A DNA stretch of 64,000 nucleotides from Streptomyces chrestomyceticus JCM 4735 (GCF_003865135.1 NZ_BHZC01000001.1:7874001-7938000), one strand, 5' to 3'. Positions 16,206-26,069 are shown, counted from the first letter of the stretch. Notes: generated from the letters alone by a model not told the origin. Numbers and translations: made by a program.

Positions 16206-17059
16206 TGAGCGACCTCGCACCCATACGGGACAGACCCGCGACCGGACCGGCCGGGCTGCCCCGGCTGGACGACGCCGGAGCCGTCACCCCGCAGGACGCC
16301 CGCGAGGTCTCCCAGCTCTTCTTCGAGCGGCTGGCGGACCTCCCCGAGGATGCCCCCGCCCACCGGTACGCACGTGACTGCCTGGTCGAGATGAACCTGT
16401 CCCTGGTGCACTACGCGGTCCGCAGGTTCCGCAGCCGTGCCGAGGAGACCGAGGACATGGTCCAGGTGGGGACCATCGGGCTGACCAAGGCGATCGACCG
16501 GTTCGACCTCTCGCGCGGGACGCCGTTCAGCGCCTTCGCCGTGCCGTACATCGTCGGGGAGATCAAACGGTACTTCCGGGACACCAGTTGGGCGGTGCAC
16601 GTACCGCGCCGGCTCCAGGAACTCCGGATCGACCTGGCCAGGGCGCGGGAGAAACTCGCGCACGACCTGAACCGGGCGCCCACCACCGCGGAACTGGCCC
16701 GGCACCTGGACATCGATCAGGACGACGTCATCGAGGGACTCTACGCCGGGAACGGGTATTCCGCCGATTCCCTGGACGCCCCGCCGGAGGACGGTGACGC
16801 GCATTCCGCGGGCGGGACGCTCGCCGCATTCCTGGGTGCCGAGGACCCCGCCCTGGAGAAGGCGGAGAACGTGCAGGCGCTCAAACCGCTGCTGGACGGG
16901 CTCGAAGAGCGGGAGCGGCGGATTCTGTATCTGCGGTTCGGCGCCGAACTCACCCAGACGGAGATCGGCAAGGCGCTCGGGATCTCCCAGATGCAGGTGT
17001 CGCGGCTGCTGACCCGGATTCTCGCGGGTCTGCGCGAGAAGATGCTGGAAGAAAACTGA
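16205..17059 (+). CDS. RNA polymerase sigma factor, SigB/SigF/SigG group
   Basis: 284 residues. Region 2 is NLSLVHYAVRRF...DMVQVGTIGLTKAIDRFD; PYIVGEIKRYFRDTSWAVHVPRRLQEL is typical of the stress/sporulation SigF group; region 3 LARHLDIDQDDVIEGL; region 4 helix-turn-helix LTQTEIGKALGISQMQVSRLLTRIL. It probably directs stress or developmental genes. Its start overlaps the upstream RsbW-like stop by one base, coupling the two. Streptomyces encodes several such factors; which one this is cannot be fixed without comparison. Confidence 0.93.
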   Translation: MSDLAPIRDRPATGPAGLPRLDDAGAVTPQDAREVSQLFFERLADLPEDAPAHRYARDCLVEMNLSLVHYAVRRFRSRAEETEDMVQVGTIGLTKAIDRFDLSRGTPFSAFAVPYIVGEIKRYFRDTSWAVHVPRRLQELRIDLARAREKLAHDLNRAPTTAELARHLDIDQDDVIEGLYAGNGYSADSLDAPPEDGDAHSAGGTLAAFLGAEDPALEKAENVQALKPLLDGLEERERRILYLRFGAELTQTEIGKALGISQMQVSRLLTRILAGLREKMLEEN

Positions 17060-17085
17060 GCGACAGTGGCCGGTGGTCGTTCGGC

Positions 17086-17118
17086 GGCCCGCCTCCTGCC
17101 GGGAGCAGGAGGCGGGCC
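17086..17118. terminator. 14-bp hairpin between convergent sigma-factor and DUF5133 genes
   Basis: GGCCCGCCTCCTGC (17086-17099) pairs with GCAGGAGGCGGGCC (17105-17118) around CGGGA. It can end transcription from both sides. Confidence 0.7.
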
Positions 17119-17147
17119 GATCCGTTTCTTCAGGCCGCCCGACGGTA

Positions 17148-17348
17148 CTAGGCGTCGTGCGCGCGCAGCAGGCGGCGGGCCTCGCGGAGGGCGGCGGCGG
17201 GGTCCCGGTGACCGGTGTAGACACCGAGGGTGTAGGCGACGTCCGCCAGCCGGGATTCCCTTCTCCCGTGGGCGGGGGAGCCGTTTTCGGTGAGGTGCTG
17301 GTGTTCGTGGACGAGGTCCCGCAGCACGTGGTAATTGATCAGTCGCAT
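17148..17348 (-). CDS. DUF5133-like small protein
   Basis: 66 residues: MRLINYHVLRDLVHEHQHL, then RLADVAYTLGVYTGHRDPAAALREARRLL. The pattern (VLRxLVxE...LADVxYTLCVxTGTRD...AL) is that of the small actinobacterial DUF5133 family, of unknown function. Predicted all-helical and cytoplasmic. It is divergent from the FUSC-type gene with a 261-base gap in which no clear operator was seen. The domain name is from memory of the family. Confidence 0.7.
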   Translation of the reverse strand: MRLINYHVLRDLVHEHQHLTENGSPAHGRRESRLADVAYTLGVYTGHRDPAAALREARRLLRAHDA

Positions 17349-17609
17349 GGCGCGTCCCTATCTGCGCGGTGGGGTTCGGTAGCTGCTTTTCCGGTGCCCC
17401 GGGGAGAAGGGGAGCGGCGGGACCTTCGTCCCCGGGTGTACGGGCCCTTTTCCCGTACGGTGCAGCCGGACGGCACCTTTTCCCGCCGCGGCCGCAATTC
17501 TTCGCCAAGGGCTGCATAACCGGCGGCCGCACCGGACAAGACATGGTTTCGGCAACCGTCGCCGACGGCTGGTTTCTGCCGATTCGATGCGCGGACGGAA
17601 GGGGCGCAC

Positions 17610-18866
17610 ATGCGGGAGGAGAATGCGGCGCAGTCCGGGCGCCGGGCGGGCACCGCGCACGCGGTGGCCGGGCTGGCGCGCATCCGTGACGGGCCCTGGG
17701 CGGTGCGGTGGCTGGTCGCCGTCCGGGCCGCCGTGGCGGCGGCGCTGGCCTGGCAACTGTGCCGCAGTCTGTGGGAGGCGCCGCAGCCCGGCCCGGCGGT
17801 CGTCGCCGCGCTGCTGGTCGTCCACCCGACGGTGTTCCGCTCGTGCACGGCGGGGCTCCAGTACGCGGCCGGGTGCACGCTCGGCGCCCTGATCGCCCTG
17901 CCCGCCGCGGTCCTCGCCGGGCCGACGTGGCTGAGCATGACCGCCGTCCTGCTGCTGTCCCTGCTGGCCGCCGGGCACGAACGCCTCGGCGCGCACGGAC
18001 TGCACGTACCGATCACCGCGGTGTTCGTCCTCCTGCTCGGGCCGAGCCACGCGGGGCAGATCCTGCCGCACCTGCTGGAGATCGGGGTGGGTATCGCCGT
18101 CGCGGTGCTCTTCAACGCCCTGCTGCCGCCGCCGCTGCGGCTGCGGGCCGCGGAGTCCGCCCTCGACCGTCTGCGGGACGAACTGGCCGGCGTACTGGAC
18201 GGCATGGCGACCGCCGTACGGGAAGCACGGCATCCCGACGACGTCCTCGGCACACAGTGGCCCGCCCGTGTCGCGGAGACCACCGCCAGGGCCCGCAGCG
18301 CCCTCGGCCAGGCGCACGAGAGCCTGCGCTGGAACGTGCGCGCACGGAACCGGAACGCCGTCTGGCACCTGGACCGCAAGGTCCTGGAAAGCCTGGAGCG
18401 GGTGGCACACGACGCGGAGGCGTGCGTCGGCGCGTTCGGCGGTCTCGCGGCGCAGCGCCCGGCCGTGGCGGCGGGGCCGAGTGCAGCGGTGTCCGGACCG
18501 GGCGCGCCGGAGGCCGGACCGGCCGTGACGGCGCGGGCGGACGTGTGGGACCGGGAGTTCCGGGCCGGCTGCGCCCGGCTGCTGACCTGCCTGGCGCTGT
18601 GCGTACGCGGCTGCCGGGGCGGCAGCCCGCACCCCGTGCTGCCCGCGACCCGCCGGGTGTGGCGGGAGCTGGCCGAGCGCTGCGGCGACCGGCGCGACAG
18701 CCTGGACGTCCGGGTGGCCGAGTACCGCCTCCTGATGCTCCTCGACCGGGCCCTGCACGACGTGGCGGGCGGCCGCCGCACGGTACGTCCCGCCCCCGCC
18801 ACCGCTGGAACCCCCATCACCACCAGGGAAGAAGCCCATGCGCAAGCAGCCGCCGAGCACCGCTGA
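17610..18866 (+). CDS. FUSC/aromatic-acid-exporter-like membrane protein
   Basis: 418 residues. The N-terminal half (about 34-175) has roughly five to six membrane helices with WLVAVRAAVAAALAWQL and FVLLLGPSHAGQILPHLLEIGVGIAVAVLFNALLPPP, as in FUSC/ArAE transporters; the C-terminal half is a soluble helical domain. Such proteins are thought to export aromatic acids; evidence here is fold-level only. ATG 17610 is preceded by GGAAGGG. Its last codons overlap the start of the phosphatase gene by 29 bases, so the two are expressed together. Confidence 0.75.
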   Translation: MREENAAQSGRRAGTAHAVAGLARIRDGPWAVRWLVAVRAAVAAALAWQLCRSLWEAPQPGPAVVAALLVVHPTVFRSCTAGLQYAAGCTLGALIALPAAVLAGPTWLSMTAVLLLSLLAAGHERLGAHGLHVPITAVFVLLLGPSHAGQILPHLLEIGVGIAVAVLFNALLPPPLRLRAAESALDRLRDELAGVLDGMATAVREARHPDDVLGTQWPARVAETTARARSALGQAHESLRWNVRARNRNAVWHLDRKVLESLERVAHDAEACVGAFGGLAAQRPAVAAGPSAAVSGPGAPEAGPAVTARADVWDREFRAGCARLLTCLALCVRGCRGGSPHPVLPATRRVWRELAERCGDRRDSLDVRVAEYRLLMLLDRALHDVAGGRRTVRPAPATAGTPITTREEAHAQAAAEHR

Positions 18867-19833
18867 GCGCTCTGCCGGGTGCGCGCGGAACCGGTTCACG
18901 GCTCTGTTGCCGCGCGCGCTGTTCGGCCTCGCCTTCGCGCTGTTCGTACTGACCGTCGTGACCGTGTCGACCGGCGTGCCGGAGCCCCGTCGGCTCACGG
19001 CCGGTCCACTGTCCGAAGCGGCGACGTGCACGGCACTGGCCGCCGCGCTGGTGGCCCTCTCCAGCAGCGCGGTACGGCGGCGGCGACAGCGCGCGCTGGA
19101 CCAGGCCGACACTTCGGCCGCGACCGCACAGCAGGTCCTGCTGCGGCCACTGCCCGGACGGATCGGAGACCTGCGCCTGCGCGGTACGTACGTTCCGGCC
19201 CGGACCGCGCCCCGCAGCGGCGGCGACCTCTACGACGCGGTGCACAGCCCCTACGGCACCCGCCTGCTCATCGGCGACGTGCGGGCCAAGGGGATGCTCG
19301 CGGTGGAGGCGTCGGCGCTGCTGCTGCGCTCCTTCCGCGAAGCGGCGTACGAGGAAGAGCAGTTGACGGAGGTGGCCCGGCGGCTGGAGCACGACGCACA
19401 GCGGCACATCGCGCGCCTGCCGGGCGCCGAGACGCCCGAACGGTTCGCCACCGCCCTGCTGGTGGAGATCCCCGACGGGCCGGTGGCCCGGGTGGTCCAC
19501 TGCGGGCACCCCGCACCCCTGCTCGTCTCCGGCGGCCGGGTCAGCCCCTGCCCGCCGGAGCGGCCCGGCGCCCCCGTCGGCATGGCCGATCTGGTGGGGG
19601 CCGGGCACGCGGTCCAGACGCTGCCGTTCCGGGCGGGGGAGCGGCTGGTGCTGCTCACCGACGGGTTCACCGAGGCCCGGGACGCTGCGGGGCGCTTCCA
19701 CCCGTTCACCGAGCGGGCCGCCGCGCCGCTGGACGACCTGGTGGACGGGCTCCGCGCGGACCTGGTCCGGCACGCGGGCGGGGAGCTGCGGGACGACGCC
19801 GCGCTGCTCGTCGTCGAGCGCGTACCCGGGTGA
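18838..19833 (+). CDS. PP2C-type protein phosphatase with SpoIIE domain, membrane-anchored
   Basis: 331 residues. Two N-terminal membrane helices (about 21-45 and 60-80), then a SpoIIE/PP2C phosphatase domain: SGGDLYDAV, LIGDVRAKGMLAVEASALLL (metal Asp), VVHCGHPAPLLV, LLTDGFTEARDAAGRFHPF and a closing RDDAALLVVE. In partner-switching systems such enzymes dephosphorylate anti-anti-sigma proteins. VRAKGM replaces the usual GKG, a mild variation. No anti-anti-sigma gene is adjacent. It overlaps the upstream membrane protein gene, implying a common transcript. Confidence 0.88.
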   Translation: MRKQPPSTAERSAGCARNRFTALLPRALFGLAFALFVLTVVTVSTGVPEPRRLTAGPLSEAATCTALAAALVALSSSAVRRRRQRALDQADTSAATAQQVLLRPLPGRIGDLRLRGTYVPARTAPRSGGDLYDAVHSPYGTRLLIGDVRAKGMLAVEASALLLRSFREAAYEEEQLTEVARRLEHDAQRHIARLPGAETPERFATALLVEIPDGPVARVVHCGHPAPLLVSGGRVSPCPPERPGAPVGMADLVGAGHAVQTLPFRAGERLVLLTDGFTEARDAAGRFHPFTERAAAPLDDLVDGLRADLVRHAGGELRDDAALLVVERVPG

Positions 19834-19843
19834 CCGGTCCGGC

Positions 19844-20362
19844 CTACTCGCCCGTCGCCCCGTCGATCCGCTCCCTCAGCAGGTCCGCGTGCCCGTTGTG
19901 CCGCGCGTACTCCTCGATCATGTGGACGTACACCCACCGGAGGCTGATGATCCGGCCGTCCGCCATCGTGAACGTGTCGTCCAGGCCGCGGTGCGCCACG
20001 GCTCGGTCGGCGGCGTCGCACTCGGCGCGCAGCGCCGCGAGCGCCTCCTCGGCACCGGCGGGATCGAGGTTCTCGAAGTCGCCGTCCGGCTGCTCGTCGG
20101 TGAAGTACAGATGCCCGATCTTCTGGCCGGCGACGCGCTGCCGGAACCAGGCGCGCTCCACCTCGGTCATGTGCCGGACCAGGCCGAGCAGCGTCAGGTT
20201 CGACGGCTCGGCGCTCACCTGGACGAGCTGTTCCGGGGTGAGCCCGGCGCACTTGGCCAGCAGGGTGTCACGGTGCCGGTCCAGCCAGCCCTGGAGCATG
20301 CTGCGTTCGTCCGCCACGTACGGCTCGGTACGGCGGTCAACCTTCGGTGCGATCCATGTCAT
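19844..20362 (-). CDS. DinB-family (DUF664) protein
   Basis: 172 residues with the four-helix DinB fold: LTPEQLVQVSAEPSNLTLLGLVRHMTEVERAWF (first metal-ligand His), and WVYVHMIEEYARHNGHADLLRERIDG (second and third His ligands). Many actinobacterial members are mycothiol-dependent transferases; this subgroup fits that idea but the substrate is unknown. ATG 20362. It is convergent with the phosphatase gene, ends 10 bases apart. Confidence 0.85.
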   Translation of the reverse strand: MTWIAPKVDRRTEPYVADERSMLQGWLDRHRDTLLAKCAGLTPEQLVQVSAEPSNLTLLGLVRHMTEVERAWFRQRVAGQKIGHLYFTDEQPDGDFENLDPAGAEEALAALRAECDAADRAVAHRGLDDTFTMADGRIISLRWVYVHMIEEYARHNGHADLLRERIDGATGE

Positions 20363-20464
20363 GCGGGAGAGTGTCGCCCGGCTTGATCGAAAACGCCATG
20401 GGTTAAATCCGCGCCGGGCCCGGGACTTCGCGACCGTGCCGCGCCGGGGCGGGCGACCATACCG

Positions 20465-23400
20465 TCAGTGGTCGCACAGCGAGTCGTACGGGACATCGGG
20501 CAGCAACTCCCGCCAGCGCGCGGGCCCGGTCCTGCCGACCAGCGGACAGATGCGCCCGGCCACCCGGCGCGCGTCGAGGTCCCACAGCCGTACGGAGCCG
20601 TCCGCGCCGGTGCTGGCCAGGGTCCTGCCGTCCGGCGCGTAGGCCACCGACCACACCACGTCGGTGTGCCCGGTGAGCGTCGCGGTCGGGGTACGGGCGG
20701 CGGTGTCCCAGACGCGTACGGTGCCGTCGAACCCGACCGTGGCCAACTGCCGCCCGCGCGGCGCGAACGCGATGTCGCGCACCGAGCCCGTGTGGCCGCG
20801 CAGCACTCCTGCGGCGCGGTACCGGCGCAGGTCCCACAGGCGCACCGTGCGGTCGTTGCCCGCCGAGGCGAGCGTGCGCCCGTCCGCGCTGAAGGCCACC
20901 GCCCACACCGCGCCCGTGTGCCCGCGCAGGACGGCGACCGGGCGGTGCGTGACGGCGTCCCACAGCCGTACCGTACGGTCGTCGCTCGCGCTGGCCAGCA
21001 GCCGCCCGTCCGGGCTGAACGCCACGCCGTTGACGAAGTCGTCGTGCTGGGTCAGGACGGCCGAGCCGCCCCGCGCGAGGTCCCACAGCCGGACCGTGCC
21101 GTCCTCGCTCGCCCCCGCCAGTTGCCGCCCGTCGAAGGAGAACGCGACCGCGAACACCGCCCCGCGCGCCCCGGTCAGGACGCCCTTGCGGCTGCCGCTC
21201 GCCGCGTCCCACAGCCGTACGGTCCCGTCGGCCCCGGCGGTCGCGAACGTGCGGCCGTCCCGGCTGTAGGCCAGCCCCCGCACCGGGCCGTGGTGGCCGC
21301 CCAGCGGCGGCCCCAGTTGCGTACGGGACCGTACGTCCCACCGCTGGACCGAGCCGTCGGTGCCCGCGGCGGCCAGTTGCCGCCCGCCGGGCGCGAAGGC
21401 GACGGCGGACCGCCCGGACACCGGCCGGGCGGTCAGCGCCGCGCCGGACGGGTTCCACAGGGCGAGGGTCCGGTCGAAGCTGCCGGTGGCCAGGGTGCGG
21501 CCGTCCGGGGCGAAGGCGACGGCGAGCACGTAGTCGCTGTGCCCGGTGAAGGCGGCGACGGTACGGCGGGTGGCGACCTCCCACAGGCGCGCGGAGCCGT
21601 CACCGGAGGCGGACGCGAGGGCGTCGCCGTCGGGGCTGAACGCGAGGGCGTTGATGTCGTCGTTGTGGCCGGTGAGCCGTCCCGTGACGGTCATGTCGCG
21701 GGTGTCGTACAGCGTCACCGTGCGGTCCGTGCCGCCGACGGCGAGCGTCGCGCTGTCCGGGCTGAAGGCCACGGCGACGACGCCGCTGCCGTGCCCGGTG
21801 CGGTCGGCCAGGACGGTGGGGGAGGCGGGGCGGGCGGCGTCGGACAGGGCGCTGCCGGGCGCGGAGGCGGTCAGGGAGCGCGGCAGCCGCCACACCCGGA
21901 CCCGGCCGTTGGCGTCGCCGCGGGCCAGCAGGCGCCCGTCCGGGCTGAACGTCACCTTGCCGCCCGCGCCGCCGCCCAGGCCGGGCAGGCGGGCCGTCCG
22001 CCGCATGCCGGGCGCGTTCCACAGGGTCACGCTGCCGCCGGCGCCGGTGACGGCGAGGACCTGTGTACGGGGCGCGCCGGTCGCGCCGGTCGCCCCGGCC
22101 CGTGCGCCGGGACCGGCCGGCGCGAAGGCCACCTCCCCGGCCGCGCCCCCGCTCGCGCCCGTGCCGGGCACGGTGGTGACCGGGCCCCGGCGGCCGGGGT
22201 CCCGTACCCGTACCGAGCCGTCCGCGGCGCCCGCCGCGAGCAGCGCGCCGTCCGGGCTGAAGGCCACACCGCGGACCCGCGTCGCCCCCGCCCGGATCGC
22301 GGTGCCCAGCGGGCGGCGGGTGCGGGGGTCCCAGAGCCGTACCGTGCCGTCCGAGGCACCGCCCGCCAGCAGGCCCCCGTCCGGGCTGAACGCGACGGCG
22401 TTGACCGGCCCCTGATGCCCCGTCAGTCGGCCCGCGAACGGCCGCGCCTGCGTGCTGAGCAGCGCGCTGCGGGAGGCGGGGGACGGGCGCAGCCGGTACG
22501 CCTCGGCGGCCAGCAGTATGGCCGCCTCGGGCTGCCCGGCGGCCACCTGGCCCGAGCGGGCGGCCAGTTCACCGGCGTACGCGTCGAGACGGCCGGTCTC
22601 CGCCGTACGCCACTGCTGGACCGCCAGCACCCCCGCGCACACGGCGAGGACGAGCAGCACGGCCAGGGTGCCCGCGAGCCTGCGGCGGCGGCGCACCCGG
22701 CGGCGCGCGGCCCGCGCCGCGGCCGCCTCGCGCGCCTGCGACGCCTCCAGGAACTCCTCCTCCAGCGGGCTGAGTCCGGCGTCCTCCCCCTGCTGCCCGG
22801 CCCATTCGCGGGCCACCGCCAGCCGGGTGCCCCGGTAGAGCCCCGCCGCCTCCCGCCCCTCCCGCTTCCATGCTCCGGCCGCCTCCGAGAGCCGCTGGTG
22901 GACGACGAGCCCGGCCCGGTCGGCCCGGATCCAGCCGCGCAGCCGCGGCCAGGCCCGCAGCAGCGCCTCGTGGGTGATCTCCACGGTGTCCGCGTCCAGG
23001 GTCAGCAGCCGGGCGCGTACGAAGACATCGATCACGGCGGCGGTCTTCTCCGGGTCCGGCAGATGCTCCAGCAGGCGCTCGCGCGGCACCCGGCGGCGGG
23101 TCTCGCCCGCGATCTCGCCGACCTGTACCAGCCGCAGCAGCACCTGCCGCGCCGCCCGCCGCTCGGCCGGGTCCAGCGAGGCGTGCACCCGCTCGGCGGT
23201 GGTGGCGACGGCGCCGTGCAGGCCGCCGGTCAGGCGGTATCCGGCGACGGTGAGGGTGCGGCCGGTGCGCTGCTGCCAGGTGCCGAGCAGGGCGTGCGCC
23301 AGCAGGGGCAGTGCCCCGCCGATCACCGGGCCGTCGTCCTCGTGGATGCCCAGGTCGGCCAGGAGCAGCTCTTCGAGGCCCGGTTCCAGCTCCAGCGCGG

Positions 23401-24325
23401 CCTCCCGGGCGGGCCGGACGATCGCCGCGCGCACCTCCGCCACGGACATGGGCCGCAGCGCGAAGATCCCGGCGGACAGGGCCGGGGCGAGCGGGGGGTG
23501 GTCCAGGCACTGGCCGTAGAAGTCGGCGCGTACGCAGAGGACCACCGCGCACGGGGCGTCCCGCGCGGCCGCGCAGAGCGCCGCGACGAACGCCCGCCGC
23601 TCACGGGGGTCCTCGCAGGCGGTGAAGACCTCCTCGAACTGGTCGACGACGAGGACCAGGCGCGGGCGGGCGCCGAGGGCGGCGCGGACGGCGGCGGGGC
23701 ACTGGTCGGGGGCGTCGGCGAGGGCTTCGGCGGTGGCGGCGGCCGTCGTGGCGGCGGCCGTACCCGTACCTGTGCCCGCACCCGTATCCGGATCCGTTTC
23801 CGGGCCCGCGGCCCCCGTCCCGGCCAACGCCGCCGCCAGCCCGCTGAGCGGATGCGCGCCCGGCGTCAGGACACGTACCGCCCAGTGCCGGGAGCCGGGC
23901 AGGGCGCCGGCGCGCAGGGCGGGCAGCAGACCGGCCCGGAGCAGGGAGGACTTGCCGGCGCCGGACGGGGCCGCCACGACGAGCGGGCCCGCGGCCTCCA
24001 GGCGTTCGGCGAGACGGCCGACCAGGGCGGCGGTGGCGCGTTCCCGGCCGAAGAACCAGGGGGCGTCCTCGGCGGTGTAGGCGGCCAGCCCCGGATACGG
24101 GCAGCGGTCGCCGGGCGTGCGGGCGGACAGCAGCCGGGCGAGCGTGCCGTCCGCGGCCAGCGCCGCGTCGCAGCGGCGGGCGACGTCGCCGGTCGGCGGC
24201 TTCTCACCGTTCTCGATCTTGCTGAGATAGCCCTTGCTGTAGTGCACCAACTGCGCCAGGGTCCGGAGGGAGACCTCCCGTTCCCGCCGCAGCCGCCGCA
24301 GCGCGTCCCCGAACTCCTCCGGCAT
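20465..24325 (-). CDS. HTH-STAND NTPase-transmembrane-WD40 protein
   Basis: 1,286 residues in four parts. Residues 1-65: XRE-type helix-turn-helix ([27 protein letters not shown]). About 75-550: STAND NTPase (nSTAND1-like) with [20 protein letters not shown], Walker [10 protein letters not shown] (about 119-127) and Walker [11 protein letters not shown]. About 552-575: one membrane helix after an Arg-rich stretch. From about 605 to the end: 14 WD40 repeats (typical unit [23 protein letters not shown]), enough for two seven-bladed propellers. A Gly/Thr/Asp-rich linker ([13 protein letters not shown]) splits the NTPase domain. Likely a signal-sensing switch whose propellers bind a ligand. Start ATG 24325; GTG 24337 is possible. 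Confidence 0.9.
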   Translation of the reverse strand: MPEEFGDALRRLRREREVSLRTLAQLVHYSKGYLSKIENGEKPPTGDVARRCDAALAADGTLARLLSARTPGDRCPYPGLAAYTAEDAPWFFGRERATAALVGRLAERLEAAGPLVVAAPSGAGKSSLLRAGLLPALRAGALPGSRHWAVRVLTPGAHPLSGLAAALAGTGAAGPETDPDTGAGTGTGTAAATTAAATAEALADAPDQCPAAVRAALGARPRLVLVVDQFEEVFTACEDPRERRAFVAALCAAARDAPCAVVLCVRADFYGQCLDHPPLAPALSAGIFALRPMSVAEVRAAIVRPAREAALELEPGLEELLLADLGIHEDDGPVIGGALPLLAHALLGTWQQRTGRTLTVAGYRLTGGLHGAVATTAERVHASLDPAERRAARQVLLRLVQVGEIAGETRRRVPRERLLEHLPDPEKTAAVIDVFVRARLLTLDADTVEITHEALLRAWPRLRGWIRADRAGLVVHQRLSEAAGAWKREGREAAGLYRGTRLAVAREWAGQQGEDAGLSPLEEEFLEASQAREAAAARAARRRVRRRRRLAGTLAVLLVLAVCAGVLAVQQWRTAETGRLDAYAGELAARSGQVAAGQPEAAILLAAEAYRLRPSPASRSALLSTQARPFAGRLTGHQGPVNAVAFSPDGGLLAGGASDGTVRLWDPRTRRPLGTAIRAGATRVRGVAFSPDGALLAAGAADGSVRVRDPGRRGPVTTVPGTGASGGAAGEVAFAPAGPGARAGATGATGAPRTQVLAVTGAGGSVTLWNAPGMRRTARLPGLGGGAGGKVTFSPDGRLLARGDANGRVRVWRLPRSLTASAPGSALSDAARPASPTVLADRTGHGSGVVAVAFSPDSATLAVGGTDRTVTLYDTRDMTVTGRLTGHNDDINALAFSPDGDALASASGDGSARLWEVATRRTVAAFTGHSDYVLAVAFAPDGRTLATGSFDRTLALWNPSGAALTARPVSGRSAVAFAPGGRQLAAAGTDGSVQRWDVRSRTQLGPPLGGHHGPVRGLAYSRDGRTFATAGADGTVRLWDAASGSRKGVLTGARGAVFAVAFSFDGRQLAGASEDGTVRLWDLARGGSAVLTQHDDFVNGVAFSPDGRLLASASDDRTVRLWDAVTHRPVAVLRGHTGAVWAVAFSADGRTLASAGNDRTVRLWDLRRYRAAGVLRGHTGSVRDIAFAPRGRQLATVGFDGTVRVWDTAARTPTATLTGHTDVVWSVAYAPDGRTLASTGADGSVRLWDLDARRVAGRICPLVGRTGPARWRELLPDVPYDSLCDH

Positions 24326-24534
24326 ACAGGCCCCCACGCCTCGTGCGGGCGGCCGGGCGCCCGGGCCGCCCGCACCGCGCCGGTGATGTTACGCACGGGC
24401 GTTCCGTCCGGGCCGGGGAAGCCGGAAGAAGCACCGAAAGGGATGAAACGGGGTGCCTCGCGCGCGGGCGCACGGCGCACGCGATGGGGAACGCTCCCCA
24501 TGGAGCGCCCCTCCGATCCCGTCGCCGGAGGGTG

Positions 24535-24563
24535 TTGACCTGCGAACTCGGCCCGGATAGCTT
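24535..24563 (+). promoter_or_regulatory. Candidate promoter of DUF6986 gene
   Basis: TTGACC (24535-24540), a 17-base spacer and TAGCTT (24558-24563) fit a housekeeping-type actinobacterial promoter. It lies 83 bases before the start codon. Confidence 0.6.
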
Positions 24564-24581
24564 CGCTCTACGGATTGTTGA

Positions 24582-24596
24582 TTCCGTACAGCGGAA
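24582..24596. promoter_or_regulatory. Palindrome TTCCG-TACAG-CGGAA, candidate repressor site
   Basis: Perfect 5-bp arms with a 5-base spacer lie about 20 bases downstream of the -10 box, where a repressor would block transcription. The shape fits IclR-family operators such as those in Streptomyces glyoxylate/allantoin genes; that assignment is inference. Confidence 0.45.
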
Positions 24597-24645
24597 AAGC
24601 GAAGTGACGCCTGCGCGGTGGGCGCGAGCACAGGGAGGGTGCCGG

Positions 24646-25929
24646 ATGGGGCAGCACGAGACGGTGGCGACAAGTCTCGCGGACACCGTACGCGAGGAGA
24701 TCGGAGCCGCCCTCACGGACGTCGACGCGGACCTCGCGCGGCGCTACCCGGGCGACCCCGGCACCCGGCAGCCGGTCCACACGGTCTACGTCCCCGGCGA
24801 CGTGTTCACCGAGGGCACCGTCCGCGAGTGGGGCGACGCCGCCCTCGCCGCGCTCGACGAGCACGCCCCGGACGCGGCGGCGTTCGCCGGCGTCCTGGGC
24901 ATACCCGACGGCCTCGCGGAGCCGGTGTACGAGCGGGTGCGGGCCAAGCTGGAACGCGAACCCGTCGAGGACCTGCGCATCGACTTCGAGGACGGCTACG
25001 GCCTCCGCCCGGACGCCGAGGAGGACGCGGCCGCCACCCGCGCCGCCGCCCTCGTCGCGGCCGCCTACCGGGACGGCACCGCCGCGCCCTGCACGGGCAT
25101 CCGCATGAAGTGCATGGAGGCCGCCGTCCGCGACCGCGGCATCCGCACCCTGGACATCTTCCTCACCGGTCTGATGGCGGCCGGCGGCCTCCCGGACGGC
25201 CTAGTGCTGACCCTGCCCAAGGTCACCTACCCCGAGCAGGTCACCGCGATGGCGCGGCTGCTGGCGGCGTTCGAGAAGACCCACGGCCTGCCGGCCGGGC
25301 GGCTCGGCTTCGAGATCCAGATCGAGACCACCCAGTCCATCCTCGGCGCCGACGGCCGCGCCACCGTCGCCCGCCTGATCGAGGCCGCCGAGGGCCGCGC
25401 CACCTCCCTGCACTACGGCACCTTCGACTACAGCGCCTCCTGCGGCGTCAGCGCCGCCCACCAGGCGCTGGACCATCCGGTCGCCGACCACGCCAAGGCC
25501 GTGATGCAGGTCGCCGCCGCGGGCACCGGCGTCCGCCTCTCCGACGGCTCCACCAACGTCCTCCCTGTGGGCGCGACCACACAGGTCCACGACGCCTGGC
25601 GGCTGCACCACGGACTGGTGCGCCGCTCGCTGGCCCGCGCGTACTACCAGGGCTGGGACATGCACCCCGCCCACCTGCCCACCCGTTACGCCGCCGTCTA
25701 CACCTTCTACCGCGAGGGCCTGGAGCAGGCCGCGGCCCGGCTGGCCGCGTACGTGGCCAAGGCGGGCGGTGACGTGATGGACGAGCCCGCGACCGCCAAG
25801 GCGCTCAGCGGCTACCTGCTGCGCGGTCTGGACTGCGGCGCCGTCGACATCGCCGAGGTCGCCCGCCTGACCGGCCTCACCCGCGCCGACCTCGACGGCC
25901 TCGCGGGCCGGGCGGTACCCCACGCCTGA
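24646..25929 (+). CDS. DUF6986 / HpcH-HpaI-like aldolase (citrate lyase superfamily)
   Basis: 427 residues of TIM-barrel type. LRIDFEDGYG and GRLGFEIQIETTQSILG carry the acidic and Glu metal-site residues of the CitE/malyl-CoA lyase superfamily, and LHYGTFDYSASCG is another conserved block. Probably cleaves or forms a carbon-carbon bond in a hydroxy-acid substrate; the precise substrate is unknown. ATG 24646 has AGGGAGG seven bases upstream. A single gene with its own promoter and palindrome, ending in a hairpin at 25949. Confidence 0.8.
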   Translation: MGQHETVATSLADTVREEIGAALTDVDADLARRYPGDPGTRQPVHTVYVPGDVFTEGTVREWGDAALAALDEHAPDAAAFAGVLGIPDGLAEPVYERVRAKLEREPVEDLRIDFEDGYGLRPDAEEDAAATRAAALVAAAYRDGTAAPCTGIRMKCMEAAVRDRGIRTLDIFLTGLMAAGGLPDGLVLTLPKVTYPEQVTAMARLLAAFEKTHGLPAGRLGFEIQIETTQSILGADGRATVARLIEAAEGRATSLHYGTFDYSASCGVSAAHQALDHPVADHAKAVMQVAAAGTGVRLSDGSTNVLPVGATTQVHDAWRLHHGLVRRSLARAYYQGWDMHPAHLPTRYAAVYTFYREGLEQAAARLAAYVAKAGGDVMDEPATAKALSGYLLRGLDCGAVDIAEVARLTGLTRADLDGLAGRAVPHA

Positions 25930-25948
25930 CGGCTTTCGGGGGCCCACC

Positions 25949-25977
25949 AGCGGCGTACGAACCTGTCGTACGCCGCT
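25949..25977 (+). terminator. Terminator hairpin after DUF6986 gene
   Basis: AGCGGCGTACGA (25949-25960) pairs with TCGTACGCCGCT (25966-25977) around ACCTG, 12 bp without mismatch, 20 bases after the stop codon. Confidence 0.7.
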
Positions 25978-26021
25978 CAGCCGTGTCCGGGCCCCGATCG
26001 CCCGCGGCCGAAAACAGCAAA

Positions 26022-26046
26022 GGCAAGGAGTCTGCCACTCCTTGCC
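26022..26046. promoter_or_regulatory. 10-bp hairpin in the helR upstream region
   Basis: GGCAAGGAGT pairs with ACTCCTTGCC around CTGCC. It sits between the DUF6986 terminator and the RAE. It could be a second terminator or part of helR control. A TATAGC box follows at 26057-26062. Confidence 0.4.
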
Positions 26047-26069
26047 ACTCTCAACTTATAGCGCACAGG

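Larger units (their letters stand above)
24326..24645. other. 320-base divergent control region, STAND gene and DUF6986 gene
   Basis: No gene. It contains a clear promoter for the rightward gene (24535-24563) and an operator-like palindrome (24582-24596), both listed separately. The part nearest the STAND gene shows no obvious signal. Confidence 0.55.

Noticed and set aside
20468..24538. Open frame of over 1,300 codons on the plus strand, antisense to the STAND gene
   Set aside because: Caused by high GC and third-position bias. It reads as Arg/Gly/Ala/Pro filler with no domain, whereas the minus strand encodes clear WD40 repeats and Walker motifs.
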